Source: Thermoanaerobacter ethanolicus JW 200 (GTDB taxonomy: Bacteria; Bacillota; Thermoanaerobacteria; Thermoanaerobacterales; Thermoanaerobacteraceae). Taken from it: DNA of 64,000 nt. Under the pieces are notes generated by a model. It was not told where the DNA came from. It was given only the letters and a program-made list of their open reading frames with translations, and did no database searches. The position numbers and the translations under genes were made by a program. Location: the NCBI RefSeq assembly GCF_003722315.1, contig NZ_CP033580.1, positions 867,001-931,000 on the forward strand, written 5' to 3'. Below are positions 48,419-57,060 of the stretch, piece after piece. How positions within the stretch are numbered: the first letter of the stretch is position 1; each line of letters starts with the position of its first letter.

Positions 48419-48496
48419 GAGCCGTTTCCAGCCCTCTGGTCAGAATAGAAATAGGAACAAACCAAAAATCTCAATTGGAGGGATGAGAAACGGCTC
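48419..48496. repeat. Inverted repeat GAGCCGTTTC / GAAACGGCTC
   Basis: Perfect 10-base arms at 48419-48428 and 48487-48496, extended by CCCTC/GAGGG inside. It could be a hairpin or the end of a lost IS. A short open frame runs over it (48417-48650) without recognisable similarity; I do not call it a gene. Confidence 0.45.
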
Positions 48497-48874
48497 AATA
48501 CAATATTATCATAGAAGGAGTTTAGTTACTACGGTTGGAACTTTTACCCTGTTTACAATTTCTGAGCTTTGTAAAAATCTTAATCCTTTTATTACGGTAT
48601 GGAATTCAAGATTTTTAAGAGAAATATTTTCCCTTTATTATAATTCATAATCCGGTATTCCTCTAATAAAGCTTTGTTAATGGGACAAGATGAAAAATGG
48701 GGTTAAGGAAGAAAGTATTTAGATATAACTGAATATTTCAAGTGGAAAAAATTCAAAAAAGCTAAGGACGAGGTTTGTTTTTTAATAAAATAACCTTTAT
48801 CACCACTGTTAGTTTTTAGCAACGCGGAGGAGTCCTGGTGTCAAAGACCGATAAAAGCCTGGAGATAGAATGAG

Positions 48875-49042
48875 TTGAAAAGTAGAGAGAGTAATCAAAT
48901 TCTAACTAGAGGGATTTTACATAAAAATTCGGACTTGACCATCTACATGCCTTATATTGCTATTGGATTAGGAATAATTACTTTTGCTTTTTATAAATTT
49001 TTGATTTATTTTGGAACTAAAAGATATTATGAAATTAGTTAG
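48875..49042 (+). pseudogene. C-terminal fragment of a membrane protein, probably an ABC-2 permease
   Basis: 55 codons ending with a hydrophobic helix (YIAIGLGIITFAFYKFLIYFG) and TKRYYEIS. No SD and no N-terminal part. It lies just before the start of the ABC exporter gene. Function not identifiable beyond a membrane helix. Confidence 0.45.
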
Positions 49043-49185
49043 TACAAAATCTTATATTTGATTTGGAGGTTGACTATGAAAAAAGAGGAGTATAAACATA
49101 TATATTTAGTACTAAAGCCTTACTTAATAAAGGAGCATTCCTGTAATGAATAAAAAATAAGGAAGAATGAACTTTGAAAAAATAA

Positions 49186-49256
49186 GTACCTCCTGATAAA
49201 ATACAGAGTGTAAGTTCTAGAACTTACCTCGAATTATCAAAATAAACAGGAGGTAC
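49186..49256 (+). promoter_or_regulatory. Stem-loop that sequesters the transposase ribosome binding site
   Basis: GTACCTCCTG (49186-49195) pairs with CAGGAGGTAC (49247-49256), which contains the AGGAGG SD of the IS110 transposase (ATG 49262). Inside the loop is the perfect palindrome GTAAGTTCTAGAACTTAC (49210-49227). Transcripts entering from outside would hide the SD, a known way for IS elements to limit transposase made from read-through. Confidence 0.75.
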
Positions 49257-49261
49257 CTAAA

Positions 49262-50545
49262 ATGAAGTATACACAAAATGAAAAGATTTTGCAAGTAACA
49301 GAAGACACATTAATTGCGGGAGTAGACATAGCAAAAGAAAGCCATTATGCCAGAGCATTTGACTACAGAGGAGTAGAATATGGGAAATACCTAAGATTTG
49401 AAAACAATAGAGAAGGTATGACAAAATTTTTTAGATGGGCAAAAGAGTTGATGGAGAGACATAAGAAAAACAAACTAATAGTAGGGATAGAACCGACAGG
49501 GCAATATTGGCTATGTTTTGCCCAATACCTTAAAGACAATAACATAAAGGTAGTATTGGTTAATCCATTTCATGTAAAGAGGAGCAAAGAATTAGATGAC
49601 AATTCTCCCACAAAAAGCGATAAAAAAGACCCAAAAACAATAGCAATGCTAGTAAAAGATGGGAGATATGTAGAGCCGACAATACCTGAAGGAGTATATG
49701 CAGAATTAAGGGTAGCGATGGACATAAAAGACAGGTTGAACAAACAAATAGGGATGACAAAAAATCAAATAACAAGATGGATGGACATATACTTTCCGGA
49801 GTTTAACACCGTATTTTCAGACTGGGAAGGGAAAGCAGCACTTATCACATTAAGAGAATTTCCAACGCCTGAGAAGATAGCAAAAAAGAGTGCTGAAGAA
49901 ATAATATCGATATGGAAGAAAGAAGTACAAAGAGGGGTAGGAGAAAAAAGGGCTATAAAGCTGATAGAAACTGCTAAGGAGAGCATAGGGAAGAAGCAGG
50001 GCATAAAGATGGCGGAATACGAGATAAAGACTCTCATTGAACAATACGAATTTCTCAAAAAACAAATTGAAGAAATAGAGAAGAAGATAGAAGAATTAAT
50101 AGTTGAGATACCAGGGGTTAAAGAACTACTAGAAATCAAAGGGATAGGAGTAAATACAGTAGCAGGTTTTATTGCAGAAGTAGGAGATATTGAGAAATAT
50201 GAACATCCAAAACAGATACAAAAACTAGGAGGATTAAACCTAGTAGAGAATAGCTCTGGTAAACATAAAGGAGAAACGACAATAAGTAAAAGAGGGAGGA
50301 AGCGATTGAGGAGAGTACTATTTAATGCAGTAATGGCCTTGGTTGCAAAAAACGAAGAGTTTCGTGAACTACACAAATATTACACTACCAGAGCGCAAAA
50401 CCCGCTAAAAAAGAAGCAATCACTAATAGTATTGTGCAACAAACTGATAAGGGTATTTTATGTCATATTAAAAAAAGGAGTAAAATATGACCCAATCAAG
50501 ATGATGAAGGACATAAAGAGGCCAGCCTTACAGGAAGCTGCATAA
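49262..50545 (+). CDS. IS110-family transposase (DEDD recombinase)
   Basis: 427 residues. N-terminal RuvC-like DEDD domain (LIAGVDIAKESHYARAFD, IVGIEPTGQYW, SDKKDPKTIAML) and C-terminal Transposase_20 domain (LLEIKGIGVNTVAGFIAEVG, NSSGKHKGETTISKRGRKRLR with the conserved serine). A coiled-coil lies between. IS110 enzymes act with a bridge RNA encoded in the element. Confidence 0.95.
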   Translation: MKYTQNEKILQVTEDTLIAGVDIAKESHYARAFDYRGVEYGKYLRFENNREGMTKFFRWAKELMERHKKNKLIVGIEPTGQYWLCFAQYLKDNNIKVVLVNPFHVKRSKELDDNSPTKSDKKDPKTIAMLVKDGRYVEPTIPEGVYAELRVAMDIKDRLNKQIGMTKNQITRWMDIYFPEFNTVFSDWEGKAALITLREFPTPEKIAKKSAEEIISIWKKEVQRGVGEKRAIKLIETAKESIGKKQGIKMAEYEIKTLIEQYEFLKKQIEEIEKKIEELIVEIPGVKELLEIKGIGVNTVAGFIAEVGDIEKYEHPKQIQKLGGLNLVENSSGKHKGETTISKRGRKRLRRVLFNAVMALVAKNEEFRELHKYYTTRAQNPLKKKQSLIVLCNKLIRVFYVILKKGVKYDPIKMMKDIKRPALQEAA

Positions 50546-51060
50546 AAAGTGCTAACATACTATCAAATCAATTAAGGGTTAATCATCTTCTCTTCAGCTT
50601 TAAATTACTCACATCTAAAAAGCTGACCCTTAAGAAGAATTAATTTTTAGGGAAAACGAAAGTGTGAACGACGTGACATAAAAGGTAAAGTAAGGAATAA
50701 AACAAAAACAACTAGTCAAGATGGTATATTGACAACAAGAGCGGGAATTGTCATACAAGAATAATCACCATACGGGCAAAGACCCTGCAATGGAGCAGAA
50801 ATGACATCCACCTCATGGCAGGTAGAACGAAGGAATTAAGGACTAAGATCCAGTAAGACATGGGAGGGTAAACCCCATGAGATAAGTGGAGCTATCCCGC
50901 CATAATATGGAAATAGGATATGAGGTTTATTAAACTTACCTATTTAATGGTTAGATAAGTAAGAAATGATAATATAAGCCATGAGATGCTCTTGTTGTGA
51001 TGAGAAAATTAAAGAAAAACTAAGATATTAAGAGAAAATAAAAGATAATAGAGGGAGGTA
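50546..51060 (+). ncRNA. Noncoding tail of the IS110 element, candidate bridge-RNA region
   Basis: No gene. TTAAGGGT (50571) and ACCCTTAA (50627) form an inverted repeat just after the transposase. Further on CATGGG...CCCATG (about 50859-50880) makes a hairpin. IS110-type enzymes use a bridge RNA from one noncoding end, and this is the longer one. The segment 50799-51059 is repeated at 56533-56790 without a transposase. RNA role is inferred. Confidence 0.4.
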
Positions 51061-52764
51061 ATAGGATTTTTTATAATAATCTTATCGACGATTATATCTT
51101 TATTGAATCCGTATATCATTAAATTGATCATAGATGTAGCAATAGCAAAAAAGGATACATATAATTTAGTAAAATATACAACAGTTTTTACTGGTGTTTA
51201 TGCGTTAGGAGTTATCTTAAACATTATTCAATCTTACATTTTTACATATATTGGAGAAAAAGTATTATATGATTTAAGATTGAATTTATATAAAAGTGTT
51301 ATGGATAAAGAAATTACTTTTTTTAACGAAAAACAAACAGGTGAAGTCATGTCAAGAATCCTAAACGAATTACCTGATGTTGTAAATTTATTTGTTGGGA
51401 CATTTATAAATATAATTACACAGGTAGCGACATTGGTTATAGCGTTTACAATAATGTTTACTATAAATAAAGAGATAACGATAATCTCAATATTAGTAAC
51501 TCCTCTTATTTATATTGTTTTGAGATATTATAATCCAATATTTAGAAACATAAATCTAGGATTCATGCAGATTAATTCAAAAATTAATAATGTATTACAT
51601 GAGAATATTTCCAACATAAAAGTAATAAAATACTTGAATACATACAAATTTGCTCAAAGAAGATTTTCAATTGTGCTTCATGAATACATAAATAAAAGGT
51701 TTGATAGTATTTATATAAGTAGCATAAGCAATACATTACTCTCTTTTTTATTTTTTATTCCTTCCATAGTTTTGCTTTTATATGGTGGTTACCAAGTAAT
51801 ACTAGGGAAATTAACGATAGGGGGGCTTGTTGCATTATCTTCATATATTAATCAGTTATTTCAACCAATAAAATCGTTGTCAAATATAAATATTGAGTTA
51901 CAAAAATCAAAAGTAGCATTAAAAAGATATTTTGAACTTATAGAAAAAAGTGAAAGTAAAAAAGATGATAATATAAAAATATCAAAAATAAAGAATGGTA
52001 TCACGTTAAACAATGTAACTTTTTCATATCAAAAAGATACTAGTATAATCGAGAATTTAAGTTTGAAATTAGAAGTTGGTAAAACCATAAGGATTTTAGG
52101 ACCTAATGGCAAAGGGAAAACAACGTTAATTGATATAATATGTGGCTTATTAACTCCCCAGTCTGGGATTATAAAATATGATGGTATAGATGTGAAAAAT
52201 ATTAATATATCTTCATTAAAAAGACTTATAGGAGTTGTACCACAAAATGTATCTCTATTTAGTGATACAATAAGGAATAATATTAAGATGGGGAGAGATA
52301 TTGATGATGAAAAAATAATAGGCTTAGTTAAAAAACTTGGCTTTGATGATTTGATTAACGATAAAACTTTAAATCTTAACAGTATAATTACAAATAATGG
52401 AGATAACTTATCAGAAGGTCAAAAAAGAAAAATTACGATACTAAGAGCTTTGGCTCAAGATCCTCAAGTCATCATATTAGATGAAGCATTAACATTTTTG
52501 GATAATTACTCAAAAAATAATTTTTGCAAATACTTAAATAAAATCAAAGAAGATAGGATTATTGTAATGATCTCTCATGAAAATATACCGTATATTGATT
52601 TTGATATGGAACTATGGATTTAACCAATCACTAAGAGATTTAAACTCATCAAATTTACCTAAGCTTTTTAATTTGGAGATAGAATTATTTAAAAGTGATA
52701 ATAATTTATTGGGGAGGTAAAAACAGTTGAAATTAGTAGTAAAAAATGATGTAATTTCAATTGG

Positions 52765-53155
52765 ATGACAATAAATGTTATTAACTATAAAAAAGTCAAA
52801 GAACTGTATGATATAAGCAGAATTACATTAATAAACTGGGAAAAAGAAGGATTAATAACCCCAGTTAGAACACCAAAAGGAAAAAGAAGGTACAAAAAAG
52901 AAGATATAGAGAAGTTATTAGGCATGCTGGAAGAAAAACCAAAACCTAAAGTAATTTTGTATGCAAGAGTATCCACAAAGAAACAAGAAGAATATCTTAA
53001 GAATCAAATTAGAAGGCTTGAAGAATACGCCAATTCCCAAGGATGGCAGTATGAAGTCATACATGAGATAGCAAGTGGAGTAAATGAAATAAAGAACTCG
53101 CAGAAGACTTAATAGCAATAGTAACATCTTTCGCAGCAAGAATTTACGGACAAAA
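52765..53155 (+). pseudogene. tnpA: IS607 serine recombinase (tnpA), copy 3, internal deletion
   Basis: MTINVINYKKVKELYDISRI starts an intact MerR-like HTH (ITLINWEKEGLITPVRTPKG), joined to VILYARVSTKKQEEYL. After ASGVNE a deletion of about 180 bases relative to copies 1 and 2 shifts the frame to a stop at 53112. This copy shows what the full-length N-terminus looks like. Confidence 0.85.
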
Positions 53156-53157
53156 AG

Positions 53158-54483
53158 GTGGTAAAAAGCATGATAGTGATACAGGCTAAACTCATTTTTC
53201 TAACTCAAGAAGACAAACAAATAGTATTAGATTTAATGAGAAGATGGTCTTCATGCATGAGATTTACATACGAAAGACTCTTACAAGGTTATGATAGACA
53301 CATACTAAAAAGAGAGCTTCAAGGGATTTTTAACTTAAACTCAAGATACGTAGATGATGCAATAATGAAAGCAAAAAGCACATTAGAATCCTCTAAAGAA
53401 TTAGGGAATAATCCAAAGAAAGTAATTTTTGGAAGAAGAGACTTGTTTGAAAAACTTCAAAAGCGCCATATAAATGGGAAAGAATATCAAAAGCTAAAAA
53501 CAAAGTGGCAAGAAAAAAGAAAAGGAAATCTGTATTCAAGAGGAGATAAAAGCAAAAAAGGAAATCTCAACACAAGAATAGAAGTAAAAGAAAATGGCAC
53601 TTTCTTAAGGATAAATGTAGGGGAAAGAAAATATGTATATACCAAAATAAAAGCAGGCTATAAAAAGAATAAAAGCAGAGAAGAACTCCTTCAGGAAATC
53701 GCCGAATCAAACATACCCTACTCTGTAGAATTAAAACTCAAAAATGGCAGTATATACGCCTATTTTGCTATTGAAGAAGAATATCCGGAAGTAAAGATAA
53801 CAAAAGAAAAAGGAGTCATAGGAATAGACATAAACGCATATCCAGACAACATATCATGGGTAGAAGTAGATGAAAAAGGGAATCTAATAGGCTATGGGAA
53901 TATACCAATGCCAGAGCTTGCAAGTGGAAATAAAGACAAAAGAGAATACTTCAGATGGCACTATGCTCATGAAATAGTAAAAATAGCAAAACAGAAAAGA
54001 AAAGCAATTGTAATTGAGGGATTAGAAATAAAAGACAAAGGCAAAAGAGGAGACTTTTCAGGGAGAAAATCAAGAAGAATAAGACATAATTTCAGTTATA
54101 AATCAATTCTTTCAAAAATAAAAACACTGGCAAAAAGAGAAGGGATAGAAGTAATAGAAGTCAATCCTTATTACACCTCAATAATAGGGATGTTAAAATA
54201 TGCACCGCAATACATGATAACGAAAGATATAGCAGCGGCCTATGTAATAGCAAGAAGGGGATTAGGACTACAAGAAAAGATACCAGATAATTATATAAAG
54301 TTTCTCAACGCATTGACTGTAGATGAATTAGAAGAATTAAAAGAACATGTAAAGAAAACAGTTAGAAATAAGCATTTAAAGAAAAAACATTTAAGAGAAA
54401 TAAACAAAGCAATAGAATTTTTACAAAGCCTTGAGAGTAAGCCAGGAAGGGTGCTAGAAACCTCTGGATGGAACAAGTTTTAG
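53158..54483 (+). CDS. tnpB: TnpB, IS607 element copy 3, C-terminus altered
   Basis: 441 residues from GTG 53158 (ATG 53170 likely). Catalytic GVIGIDINAYPD, IVIEGLEIKDKG and TKDIAAAYVIARRG are kept. One extra A near 54457 (GCTAGAAACCTCTGG) shifts the frame, so it ends ETSGWNKF instead of continuing about 40 residues. As that tail is variable between copies, the nuclease may still be functional. Confidence 0.83.
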   Translation: MVKSMIVIQAKLIFLTQEDKQIVLDLMRRWSSCMRFTYERLLQGYDRHILKRELQGIFNLNSRYVDDAIMKAKSTLESSKELGNNPKKVIFGRRDLFEKLQKRHINGKEYQKLKTKWQEKRKGNLYSRGDKSKKGNLNTRIEVKENGTFLRINVGERKYVYTKIKAGYKKNKSREELLQEIAESNIPYSVELKLKNGSIYAYFAIEEEYPEVKITKEKGVIGIDINAYPDNISWVEVDEKGNLIGYGNIPMPELASGNKDKREYFRWHYAHEIVKIAKQKRKAIVIEGLEIKDKGKRGDFSGRKSRRIRHNFSYKSILSKIKTLAKREGIEVIEVNPYYTSIIGMLKYAPQYMITKDIAAAYVIARRGLGLQEKIPDNYIKFLNALTVDELEELKEHVKKTVRNKHLKKKHLREINKAIEFLQSLESKPGRVLETSGWNKF

Positions 54484-54599
54484 TACCTATGATTTCTGGC
54501 AAGTTCTCAAGGTAGCGGTGGTGACACCACTCTCTCCTGAGAAGGTACCAAGAGACTTCTCTGTCCTGAAGGAATTATTAATTCAGGGCAAGTGGGGAG

Positions 54600-54747
54600 A
54601 CCCGTAAGGGCGCAAGTTCCTGCTTCTTGGGGCAGGGGCTATGACTTTCCCAAAAACCGCCTGCTGGGGCTGGGAAAGTCTGAAGGGCGGACTATAAATA
54701 CCCCAGCTATCTAAACTGTACATTTTTGTACAGTTTGGGTAACCAGG
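54600..54747 (+). ncRNA. Candidate TnpB guide RNA scaffold, copy 3, with compensatory change
   Basis: Same layout as copy 2, but the long stem reads GACTTTCCC/GGGAAAGTC instead of GGCTTTCCC/GGGAAAGCC: a G-C pair replaced by A-T on both sides. The crossing CCGCC/GGCGG pairing and the terminal hairpin are kept. The guide would be the 5' end of the ABC ATPase gene at 54754. Confidence 0.62.
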
Positions 54748-54753
54748 TACACG

Positions 54754-55566
54754 ATGAAAATAATTGAAGTAAAAAAACTTAAAAAATCAATAAATGGGAA
54801 TCCTGTTTTAAAAGATGTAAACCTGATGGTTTTTAAAGGAGAGATTTACGGTTTTTTAGGGAGGAATGGTGCAGGCAAAACAACGACGTTACGTATAATA
54901 CTCGGTTTACTTAAAAGAGATGGTGGAGAAATAAAAATATTTGGAGAAAATTTGTCCAGAGGACATTTTAAAAAAATAGGAGTTATGTTTGAGTATGAGA
55001 CTTTAAACCTGGAGTGGACAGTATTGGATAACCTGAGACAAACATGTTATATATATGGAATTGAGGAAAGGGAAATATATAAGTATCTTGATATAATTGA
55101 ATTTTCCAGAAGTGATGTATATAAAAAAGTGAAACAACTTTCTAAAGGGATGAAAAGGAAAGTTTCTTTAATTAATGCTATCTTGCCGGAGCCGGAATTA
55201 TTAATTCTTGATGAACCTACATCCGGTTTAGATCCAGAAATGCAGCTTACCATAAGAGAGATTCTATTAAAGTTTAAATTGCAAGGCAAAACTATACTTT
55301 TTAGTTCTCACAATTTAAATGAAGTACAAAAAATAAGCGACAGAATAGGATTAATAAAAGAAGGAGAAACATTGCTAGAAACTCAAATTAAAAAAGAGCT
55401 GTATTTAGTAGAGGGTAATTATCCTGAACTTTTGGATAATAAAGTAAAAGACAAGAATCTTTATGTAGTTGATGAAAAAGTAATTAAAGAGTTTAATATC
55501 CAAAAGTATCAAGCTATCAAAGACATTGAAGAATTATATATAAAGATTATGGGGATGGAGGCGTAA
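54754..55566 (+). CDS. ABC transporter ATPase (BcrA/NatA-like, probable self-resistance)
   Basis: 270 residues. Walker A GRNGAGKTTTLRIILGLL, signature QLSKGMKRKVSLINAI, Walker B ELLILDEPTSGLDPEM, switch His in FSSHNLNEVQK. The ATG is 6 bases from an IS607 end; the native SD has been split and only CCAGG remains. Coupled with the permease that follows. BcrA-type pairs often give resistance to peptide antibiotics. Confidence 0.9.
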   Translation: MKIIEVKKLKKSINGNPVLKDVNLMVFKGEIYGFLGRNGAGKTTTLRIILGLLKRDGGEIKIFGENLSRGHFKKIGVMFEYETLNLEWTVLDNLRQTCYIYGIEEREIYKYLDIIEFSRSDVYKKVKQLSKGMKRKVSLINAILPEPELLILDEPTSGLDPEMQLTIREILLKFKLQGKTILFSSHNLNEVQKISDRIGLIKEGETLLETQIKKELYLVEGNYPELLDNKVKDKNLYVVDEKVIKEFNIQKYQAIKDIEELYIKIMGMEA

Positions 55567-55568
55567 AA

Positions 55569-56222
55569 ATGCTAAAACTTATAAGATTAGAAGTTGTTAA
55601 TTTTTTAAAAGTGTCAATATTCCCTTTTATCCTTTTAAATTTGGTTGTAGCAATTGTTGTAAAAAATATGAAAAATGTTTTTGATTTATTGAGTTCTTCT
55701 TCTGATATTTGCACTTTTTATATTTTATTTCTTATGATTATAATTTCGTATGCAGCTGCTTTTATGACGACTATAAATTTTGAAAAAGAAAAATTAAGTA
55801 ATCTCTATCATAGATATTTTGTTTTGCCTCTACCACCAGGGATAATTTTTGCAATTAAACTCTTTCCTTCTATCATCTGTAGTATGTGTGTAGTATTAAT
55901 TTGGGGAATAGTTATGTTTTTAATGTTTCACCCTGTTACATTAATTACTTTTATTATGGCGTTATGTAATGCCTTGATTTTTGTGATTGGAAGTATTTTA
56001 TTAATCTTCTATTTTGATCTTACTTTAAAGAATGTTTCAATTGTATATGGAATTAAATTCATTTTAATATTTGTGCTTTCATACCTCCCCAATTTTATAG
56101 TTTCCCAGAATGTTTCTATAAAAGTTGTAAATTATAGTATTATTATTTTCACCTTTTTACTCTTTATTACGGGTATTATTTTTGTTAATAATGTTGATTC
56201 TGAAAAAGTAATACTATCATGA
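55569..56222 (+). CDS. ABC-2 type permease, partner of the preceding ATPase
   Basis: 217 residues, six hydrophobic segments; INFEKEKLSNLYHRYFVLPLPPG is the amphipathic loop typical of small ABC-2 permeases. ATG 55569, two bases after the ATPase stop, with SD GGAGG inside the ATPase end. Substrate unknown. Confidence 0.8.
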   Translation: MLKLIRLEVVNFLKVSIFPFILLNLVVAIVVKNMKNVFDLLSSSSDICTFYILFLMIIISYAAAFMTTINFEKEKLSNLYHRYFVLPLPPGIIFAIKLFPSIICSMCVVLIWGIVMFLMFHPVTLITFIMALCNALIFVIGSILLIFYFDLTLKNVSIVYGIKFILIFVLSYLPNFIVSQNVSIKVVNYSIIIFTFLLFITGIIFVNNVDSEKVILS

Positions 56223-56226
56223 TTAT

Positions 56227-56538
56227 ATGGATAATATTGATGCGAGGCAAAATGAAGATTATTTTACTCTTTTTGGAATTTATGCATGCAAAATATATAG
56301 TGATGAGAAAGGGAAAGATAGTAAGATATGTATATATCAGAAAATTGTGGATGAAGTATCAATGGTAATAAAACTGCTAGCTGAGAAAATAGCAAGTGAA
56401 TATGAAAAGATAGTAAAAGAAAAAGAGCTAAAAGAGATAAAGATAAAATTAAATGACAGGCAGACAAAAATACTGGCATTAGAGGCAAAGGGATACAGAG
56501 AATTAGACATAGCAGAAGCTCTGGGGATAGATAAATGA
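56227..56538 (+). pseudogene. Fragment of the GAF-LuxR regulator
   Basis: From about 56340 it matches the regulator helix (VDEVSMVIKLLAEKIASEYEKI) and the first part of the HTH (LNDRQTKILALEAKGYRELDIAEALGI), then breaks at GID where the 50.8-kb-type repeat starts. The preceding codons are unrelated. No recognition helix, so it cannot bind DNA like the intact protein. Confidence 0.78.
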
Positions 56539-56790
56539 CATCCACTTCATGACAGAAAGAATTAAGAACTAAGTTCCAGTAAAACATGGGAAGGTAAACT
56601 ACATGAGATATGTGTTAAAGCATTTTGCTATAATATGGAAATATGATATAGGGCTTATTAAACACATCCATTTAATGGTTAAATAAGTAATAAATTATAA
56701 TATAAGCTATAAGGTGTTCTAGTTGTGATGAGAAATTTAAAAAAACTAAGATATAAGAAAAAATAAAAGGATAACAGAAGGAGGGAGGTG
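56533..56790 (+). repeat. Second copy of the IS110-associated noncoding repeat
   Basis: About 255 bases similar to 50799-51059 (shared AAATGACATCCAC start, TTTAATGGTTA, GTTGTGATGAGAAA, GGGAGGT end). It joins a broken regulator gene to the SD of a small peptide gene. Probably the remnant of an IS end. Confidence 0.75.
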
Positions 56791-56792
56791 AC

Positions 56793-56981
56793 GTGATCGA
56801 GTATTTGATTGACCACTAAATTCTAGGAATTCTAAAGATATTGTAAAACCGGATTCTGTACAAGTGGATCCAGGACCAGTAATGGGGTGTTCAATTTATT
56901 ATTGCCCTTTGGACTGGATGTGTGGTGGCAAGGTAAAAGTGCGATCCTTATTGTGCATCATACTGTTATTACAGCTGGTAA
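56793..56981 (+). pseudogene. Cys-rich RiPP precursor peptide, frameshifted
   Basis: SD GGAGGGAGG precedes GTG 56793 (VIEYLID-stop). In the next frame runs NSRNSKDIVKPDSVQVDPGP, then VMGCSIYYCPLDWMCGGKVK, and in a third frame CDPYCASYCYYSW-stop. Two single-base corrections (near 56110 of the series, i.e. about 56112, and about 56938) would give one peptide of about 62 residues with six cysteines in the core. It sits upstream of a SPASM radical SAM remnant, as for sacti- or ranthipeptides. A terminator follows. Confidence 0.55.
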
Positions 56982-57015
56982 ATTTTAAAAAATAGAAATT
57001 ACGATAAAGTGTTAT

Positions 57016-57042
57016 TGCGGTATAGATACCGCATATTTTTTA
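57016..57042 (+). terminator. Terminator after the Cys-rich peptide gene
   Basis: TGCGGTA / TACCGCA with a TAGA loop, followed by TATTTTTT. It separates the peptide gene from the protease gene and may allow more precursor than enzyme mRNA. Confidence 0.85.
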
Positions 57043-57060
57043 CAAGAATGGGTGGTTAGA

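Larger units (their letters stand above)
49145..51060 (+). mobile_element. IS110-family element with long noncoding 3' part
   Basis: Bounded on both sides by pieces of one ABC exporter gene. It contains the IS110 transposase (49262-50545) and about 510 bases of noncoding sequence. Exact ends are not certain: IS110 elements lack terminal repeats, and GTAAT occurs at both edges (49143 and 51058). The last 260 bases recur at 56533-56790. Confidence 0.65.
49076..52623 (+). pseudogene. ABC exporter (membrane-ATPase fusion) split by an IS110 element
   Basis: GGAGG and ATG 49076 start MKKEEYKHIYLVLKPYLIKEHS, a typical exporter N-terminus, which breaks off near 49139. After the IS110 segment the frame resumes near 51061 with GFFIIILSTIISLLNPYIIK and runs to 52623: six membrane segments, Walker A GPNGKGKTTLID, signature LSEGQKRKITILRAL, Walker B QVIILDEALTFLD. 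It has no C39 peptidase domain. A protein from TTG 51103 (506 residues) would lack part of TM1. Likely the exporter of the adjacent peptides. Confidence 0.75.
52718..54747 (+). mobile_element. IS607-family element, copy 3 (diverged)
   Basis: Flanked by GGAGG (52713-52717) and followed by TACACG and ATG 54754. Same orientation and same placement inside an SD as the other copies, but with many substitutions. The recombinase HTH is intact here, while the catalytic domain has a deletion of about 180 bases. tnpB is frameshifted near its 3' end. Confidence 0.9.

Noticed and set aside
48417-48650. Short open frame as a transposase or novel gene
   Set aside because: No SD, no recognisable motif, and it covers a perfect inverted repeat; more likely noncoding or a remnant.
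50546-51060. Group II intron fragment
   Set aside because: No domain V or 3' end consensus was found and no reverse transcriptase is nearby; an IS110 noncoding end fits better.
3471-54483. CRISPR-Cas12 locus
   Set aside because: The Cas12-like proteins are TnpB of IS607 elements; there are no regularly spaced repeats.
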